The translations under genes and the position numbers were made by a program. From contig CAZVKB010000099.1 of the NCBI GenBank assembly GCA_964627505.1, positions 1 through 11,051 on the forward strand: a stretch of 11,051 nucleotides of DNA. The letters run 5' to 3'. The notes under the pieces were generated by a model. The model made no database searches. It saw nothing but the letters and a program-made list of their open reading frames with translations, and was not told the DNA's origin. Source of the DNA: JACJWR01 sp964627505 (GTDB lineage: Bacteria > Actinomycetota > Actinomycetes > S36-B12 > UBA10799). This document shows, piece after piece, positions 7,986 to 11,051 of the stretch. Position 1 is the first letter of the stretch; each line of letters starts with the position of its first letter.

Positions 7986-7992
7986 GCTGAGT

Positions 7993-8295
7993 AGGCTGGC
8001 GATTGCCGCGGGTATACGAGGTTCCGGACGACTCAGCGGCTCAGCTGCAGGCCGCGAGAATCGCTGCAGCTCGCAACGTCATGTCGAGGTGGGTCTGGGC
8101 AAATGCCCTGATCTCCACCGGCGAGACGAGCCGATCACGGCGAATCCGATCCAGCCAAGTGGTCACCCCATCGAGGGCCACCGGCGCATCCGTGGCCGGC
8201 ACTCGATAGGCAAAGTTGGGGTCGGCGCGCAGATCCGGGTCGGCGCCGGCAAACACCACCGGCAAGCCGCGCGCCAGATAGTCGCGGGTCTTCAA
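7993..8295. repeat. Left copy of a 303-bp direct repeat (target-site duplication)
   Basis: This segment recurs at 10137-10439 at a constant offset of 2144 with no difference found on reading. Identity ends at 7992/10136 (t against g); base 8296/10440 (both c) extends it by one, but that c completes the IS inverted repeat. The segment is host DNA: it runs from 8 bases after the GT26 stop to codon 84 from the end of the convergent glycosyltransferase gene. It abuts the IS exactly, as expected of a target duplication. Confidence 0.9.
8041..8295 (-). pseudogene. Duplicated C-terminal fragment of the glycosyltransferase gene
   Basis: These 84 codons plus TGA are the same as the end of the full gene at 10185-10439, from LKTRDYLARGLPVVF to the final AACS. 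The IS joins it cleanly between two codons. Reading outward from the IS terminus, a GTG at 8310 is in frame and would give an 89-aa chimera starting MSQLR, with five residues from the IS inverted repeat. It lacks most of the GT-B fold, so it should have no transferase activity. I treat it as a by-product of target duplication. Confidence 0.85.
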
Positions 8296-8309
8296 CCTGA
8301 GTTGGCTCA
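8296..8309 (+). repeat. Left terminal inverted repeat of the IS
   Basis: CCTGAGTTGGCTCA, the exact reverse complement of 10123-10136. Similarity stops at base 15 (c here, t at the other end). Counting the first C as part of the IS makes both ends symmetrical and the target duplication 303 bp. Confidence 0.92.
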
Positions 8310-8347
8310 CGTGTCGGGGTCTGGCGGGGTGAAACTTGGCTGACCTG

Positions 8348-8366
8348 CCTGAGTTGGCTCATGGTT
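8348..8366 (+). repeat. Internal copy 1 of the IS terminal sequence
   Basis: CCTGAGTTGGCTCATGGTT repeats the 14-bp terminus in the same orientation, 52 bases inside the left end. Its base 15 (t) matches the right terminus rather than the actual left one. It may be an extra transposase-binding site or a former left end. Confidence 0.85.
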
Positions 8367-8369
8367 CGG

Positions 8370-8388
8370 CCTGAGTTGGCTCATGGTT
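8370..8388 (+). repeat. Internal copy 2 of the IS terminal sequence
   Basis: The same 19 bases as copy 1, after a 3-base spacer (22-base period). The two copies form a short tandem pair between the left end and the transposase gene, where bound transposase might also affect its own transcription; this is inferred. Confidence 0.85.
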
Positions 8389-8482
8389 TGGGGTTGGGCC
8401 GGGTGATAGTGCGCTGACCTGGTGTGATGTTCGCGGTTGGGGGTGTTTTCACGCACTAACGGGTGGGTTCTAGGGTCGTGGG

Positions 8483-10117
8483 GTGGTTTTCGTGAGGAAG
8501 GTGCCGACCAGGTCGGGGGCGACGGCGGTGCAGATCGCGGAGTATTCAGGTGGCCGGCAACGGATCCTTGCCCACGTGGGGTCGGCGCATACCGAGGCCG
8601 AGTTGGGGGTGTTGCTGGAGCGGGCTAGGGCGCTGTTGACTGATCCTGCCCAGCTGGTCCTGGACGTCCAGGCCACGCCAGCACCACCGGTGGCTGGTCT
8701 ACTCAAACCGCCGGGCACGGCGACTCTTTTCGATGCCGATGAAAGTCCGCCGACCGTGCGCCGTGATGGCCCCGGTCGGGTGGTGGGCACCGATTCGCGG
8801 GTGCTGTTCGGTGCCCTGAGCGCGGTCTATGCCGATCTGGGTTTTGACACCCTTGGTGACCGGGTCTTTCGTGACCTTGTGCTGGCTCGGGTGGTGGAGC
8901 CGACGTCGCTGCTGGACAGCGGCCGGGTGTTGACCGATCTGGGCCAGAAGCCGGCCAGCTACGCGACGATGAAGCGCGCCTTGAATCGGGTGGTAACAGG
9001 CGAGTTCCGTGACGACGTCGCCAGGCTGTGCTTTGAACACGCCAGCGCGAGCGGGGACATATCCCTGGTTTTGTACGACGTCACAACGCTCCATTTTGAG
9101 GCCGAGAAGGAAGACCAACTGCGCAAGGTGGGCTACTCGAAAGAGCGCCGGGTGGATCCGCAGATCGTCGTCGGCCTGCTGGTTGACCGGCGGGGTTTCC
9201 CGCTGGAGATCGGGTGTTTCGAAGGCAACCGCGCCGAGACCACCACCCTACTGCCGATCGTCGAAGGCTTCCAAGATCGTCACGGGATCGCCGACATGGT
9301 GATCGTCGCCGACGCCGGGATGCTTTCCGCGGCGAATCTGGCTGCGCTTGATGATGCGGGCCTGCGGTTCATCGTCGGCTCCCGCATGACCAAAGCCCCC
9401 CTCGATCTGGCCTCACACTTTCGCTGGCACGGGGACTGGTTCACAGACAGCCAGATCATTGACACCCTCACCCCCAAAACCGGACGCCGCTCGGAGAACA
9501 ATCCGCTGCTGCGCGCCGAACCCGTCTGGGACCCCGCGGCACATCCAGGCTCGTGGCGGGCGGTCTGGGCCTACTCGGCCAAACGTGCCGTGCGCGACAA
9601 CCGGACATTGAACCTGCAAGAGGAACGCGCCCGCGCCGTCGTCGACGGGCAGAAGGAAGCCCGCACCCCCAGATTCGTCACCACAGCCAAAGGCACCCCA
9701 ACCCTCGACGAAGCTTCTTTAGCCCGGGCGCGGTCCCTGATCGGTTTGAAAGGTTACGTCACCAACATTCCCGCGGCGATCATGAACCCAGGCGAGGTCA
9801 TCGCCTCCTACCACGACCTGTGGCACGTCGAACAGTCGTTCCGGATGTCCAAGACCGACCTGCGTGCCCGGCCCATGTTCGCCCGCACCAAAGATGCGAT
9901 CGAGGCGCACCTGACCATCGTGTTCGCCGCGCTGGCAGTGTCCCGCGAAGTACAAGCCCGCACCGGACTGGCGATCCGCAACGTGCTGCGCCAACTACGC
10001 CCCCTGCGCTCAGCCACCATCGCCATCAACAGAGTCGAGCAGACCTTCCCACCAGCCATCCCCACCGAGCAGCAAACCATCCTCAACGCCATCTTCGGCC
10101 ACAAAGCCAGGCACTAA
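8483..10117 (+). CDS. IS1634-family DDE transposase
   Basis: A 544-aa transposase starting at GTG, with a weak AGGG at 8472-8475. It opens with FVRKVPTRSGATAVQIAE, as these proteins usually do. Predicted catalytic residues are D199 in VLYDVTTLHF, D277 in VIVADAGML, and E450 in YHDLWHVEQSFRMSKTDLR, the Y...E...K signature of IS4-like transposases. The 172 residues between the second Asp and the Glu hold the beta-rich insertion domain of this group. RPMFARTKDAIEAHLTI and the basic C-terminus are also typical. The length is normal and there is no frameshift or internal stop, so it may be active. It catalyses cut-and-paste movement of the element. Confidence 0.93.
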   Translation: MVFVRKVPTRSGATAVQIAEYSGGRQRILAHVGSAHTEAELGVLLERARALLTDPAQLVLDVQATPAPPVAGLLKPPGTATLFDADESPPTVRRDGPGRVVGTDSRVLFGALSAVYADLGFDTLGDRVFRDLVLARVVEPTSLLDSGRVLTDLGQKPASYATMKRALNRVVTGEFRDDVARLCFEHASASGDISLVLYDVTTLHFEAEKEDQLRKVGYSKERRVDPQIVVGLLVDRRGFPLEIGCFEGNRAETTTLLPIVEGFQDRHGIADMVIVADAGMLSAANLAALDDAGLRFIVGSRMTKAPLDLASHFRWHGDWFTDSQIIDTLTPKTGRRSENNPLLRAEPVWDPAAHPGSWRAVWAYSAKRAVRDNRTLNLQEERARAVVDGQKEARTPRFVTTAKGTPTLDEASLARARSLIGLKGYVTNIPAAIMNPGEVIASYHDLWHVEQSFRMSKTDLRARPMFARTKDAIEAHLTIVFAALAVSREVQARTGLAIRNVLRQLRPLRSATIAINRVEQTFPPAIPTEQQTILNAIFGHKARH

Positions 10118-10122
10118 GCAAA

Positions 10123-10136
10123 TGAGCCAACTCAGG
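10123..10136 (-). repeat. Right terminal inverted repeat of the IS
   Basis: TGAGCCAACTCAGG, the exact inverse of 8296-8309, starting 5 bases after the transposase stop and directly followed by the second direct repeat. Confidence 0.92.
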
Positions 10137-10439
10137 AGGCTGGCGATTGCCGCGGGTATACGAGGTTCCGGACGACTCAGCGGCTCAGCTGCAGGCCGCG
10201 AGAATCGCTGCAGCTCGCAACGTCATGTCGAGGTGGGTCTGGGCAAATGCCCTGATCTCCACCGGCGAGACGAGCCGATCACGGCGAATCCGATCCAGCC
10301 AAGTGGTCACCCCATCGAGGGCCACCGGCGCATCCGTGGCCGGCACTCGATAGGCAAAGTTGGGGTCGGCGCGCAGATCCGGGTCGGCGCCGGCAAACAC
10401 CACCGGCAAGCCGCGCGCCAGATAGTCGCGGGTCTTCAA
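10137..10439. repeat. Right copy of the 303-bp direct repeat (target-site duplication)
   Basis: No difference from 7993-8295 was found. This copy is continuous with the rest of the glycosyltransferase gene to its right, so it supplies that gene's natural C-terminus, stop and 48 bases of downstream DNA. Confidence 0.9.
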
Positions 10440-11051
10440 CGGTGACAATGCGAAGCTCCCGCGGCGGTGTTCGCCGAGTGAACTCACCCCCACATCAGCG
10501 GTCGCCATCACGTCGTCGAACGCCGCGCCGGTCAGAGTGCCGGTAAAGCGCACCCGCGACGCCAGCTGACGCTGGGCGACCAACGCCCACAAGTTTGCAA
10601 GTTCGGGTCCATCGCCGACCACCGTGAGTGTCACCTCGGGATGGTTCGGCAGGGCCGCGATGAGTCGGTCGTAGCCATGCCATTGCGCCAGCGTTCCGGC
10701 TGCGACCAGGTGGAATGTGCGGCGCTCGGCCCAGCCTGGGGCGAGCGGCCGGGCGGCGACGTCCACACCGTTGGTCAGTGTGATGCGCCGATTGCTGGCC
10801 AAGGTCCGCCAGGGCCAGCCTTCGGTCTCGTACTGCACCATCACATCTGCGAGCGGCCACGCCAGCGGGGTCCACGTGGTCTCCACCGCGAGGCGCAGCA
10901 GCTTTTCGCCCACCGCGCGATGCGAACCCGTGATCTCGCGCACCCCGGCGGCCACCGGGCTCGGCGAATCCACTACCACGCGCGTGCCAGCCGATCTCAA
11001 CCGACGCAGGATGGGGCTGAGCATCGGCACAGTCCAGTGCGAACGCAGCAG
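10185..11051 (-). CDS. GT4-like glycosyltransferase, N-terminus outside window
   Basis: The frame is open from the right edge to TGA at 10185-10187, giving 288 visible residues. A GTG at 11030 is the first possible start seen, but the frame continues to the edge and the first GT-B strands are missing, so the gene almost certainly begins outside. It shows ITLTNGVDV, the end of the N-terminal half; TFHLVAAGTLAQWHGYDRLI, the start of the donor-binding half; LTVVGDGPELANL; and ADVGVSSLGEHRRGSFALSP followed by LKTRDYLARGLPVVF. The last stretch corresponds to the GT4 donor-site loop, with Asp where many members have Glu. It probably transfers a sugar in the same surface-glycan pathway. It converges on the operon and may belong to a second transcript. 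The IS insertion left its coding sequence unbroken. Confidence 0.85.
   Translation of the reverse strand: MLRSHWTVPMLSPILRRLRSAGTRVVVDSPSPVAAGVREITGSHRAVGEKLLRLAVETTWTPLAWPLADVMVQYETEGWPWRTLASNRRITLTNGVDVAARPLAPGWAERRTFHLVAAGTLAQWHGYDRLIAALPNHPEVTLTVVGDGPELANLWALVAQRQLASRVRFTGTLTGAAFDDVMATADVGVSSLGEHRRGSFALSPLKTRDYLARGLPVVFAGADPDLRADPNFAYRVPATDAPVALDGVTTWLDRIRRDRLVSPVEIRAFAQTHLDMTLRAAAILAACS

Larger units (their letters stand above)
8296..10136 (+). mobile_element. Complete IS1634/IS1549-type insertion sequence, 1841 bp
   Basis: The element has perfect 14-bp terminal inverted repeats, one DDE transposase gene and flanking 303-bp direct repeats. Removing 8296-10439 restores a simple locus in which the GT26 gene and the - strand glycosyltransferase converge with a 55-base gap. 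The left non-coding end is long (187 bases before the transposase GTG) and contains two more copies of the terminal sequence. The right end is tight, with only 5 bases between the transposase stop and the inverted repeat. I see no clear promoter in 8310-8482; the transposase may have a weak one there. Intact ends, an intact gene and a duplication with no visible decay suggest a recent insertion. Confidence 0.92.

Noticed and set aside
7986..8037. Terminator hairpin between the convergent genes (GCTGAGT at 7986-7992 against ACTCAGC at 8031-8037)
   Set aside because: Only a 7-bp stem with a 38-base loop and no T-run; too weak to call.
8043..8071. Hairpin AGCTGCAG / CTGCAGCT near the end of the glycosyltransferase tail (also in the right repeat)
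   Set aside because: It lies in alanine-rich codons and has no T-run, so it is more likely a coding by-product than a terminator.
8041..8310. An 89-aa gene on the - strand
   Set aside because: It is five codons of IS terminus fused to the duplicated glycosyltransferase tail; described as a pseudogene fragment.
8348..8388. A minimal CRISPR-like array
   Set aside because: Only two 19-bp copies with a 3-base spacer, matching the IS terminus; no spacers or cas genes.
7993..10439. Direct repeats around a transposase as long terminal repeats or a composite transposon
   Set aside because: The repeats encode the host glycosyltransferase C-terminus and lie outside perfect inverted repeats, so they are duplicated target DNA.
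10122..10445. A 107-aa + strand gene beginning in the right inverted repeat
   Set aside because: It is antisense to the glycosyltransferase tail and resembles no family; noted only as an outward start codon.

Overview
The window looks like part of a high-GC actinobacterial (Actinomycetota) chromosome, in a locus for an exported surface polysaccharide or glycolipid. The evidence is GC-rich coding with mostly G/C third positions, GTG starts, and gene types common in actinobacterial cell-envelope loci. The genus cannot be named from the sequence.

Positions 1-7985 hold seven genes on the + strand, packed as one operon that begins upstream of the window. In order: the C-terminal part of a Wzt/TagH-type ABC exporter ATPase with a sugar-binding tail; a SAM-dependent methyltransferase with a coiled-coil tail; a large two-domain family 2 glycosyltransferase (GT2); a single-domain GT2; a family 4 glycosyltransferase (GT4); GDP-L-fucose synthase (fcl); and a WecG/TagA/CpsF glycosyltransferase (GT26). 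Four of the six junctions overlap (8, 4, 11 and 4 bp), which points to translational coupling. Together they suggest GDP-L-fucose supply, stepwise assembly of a lipid-linked glycan by four transferases, possible methylation, and export by an ABC transporter. The polymer itself is not identifiable here.

Positions 7993-10439 hold a complete insertion sequence with its target duplication. The element (8296-10136, 1841 bp) has perfect 14-bp terminal inverted repeats and one 544-aa DDE transposase of the IS1634/IS1549 type. It is flanked by direct repeats of 303 bp that appear identical. These are host DNA: each holds the end of the neighbouring glycosyltransferase gene. They are best read as one very long target-site duplication, a known peculiarity of this IS family. 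The left end also carries two extra 19-bp copies of the terminal sequence.

Positions 10185-11051 hold a GT4-like glycosyltransferase on the - strand, convergent with the operon and running off the right edge. Because the IS copied its last 84 codons and stop, the gene is complete up to its stop on the right of the IS, and an orphan 84-codon copy remains on the left. The most unusual features are the 303-bp duplication that spared the target gene and the iterated terminal sequence at the IS left end.
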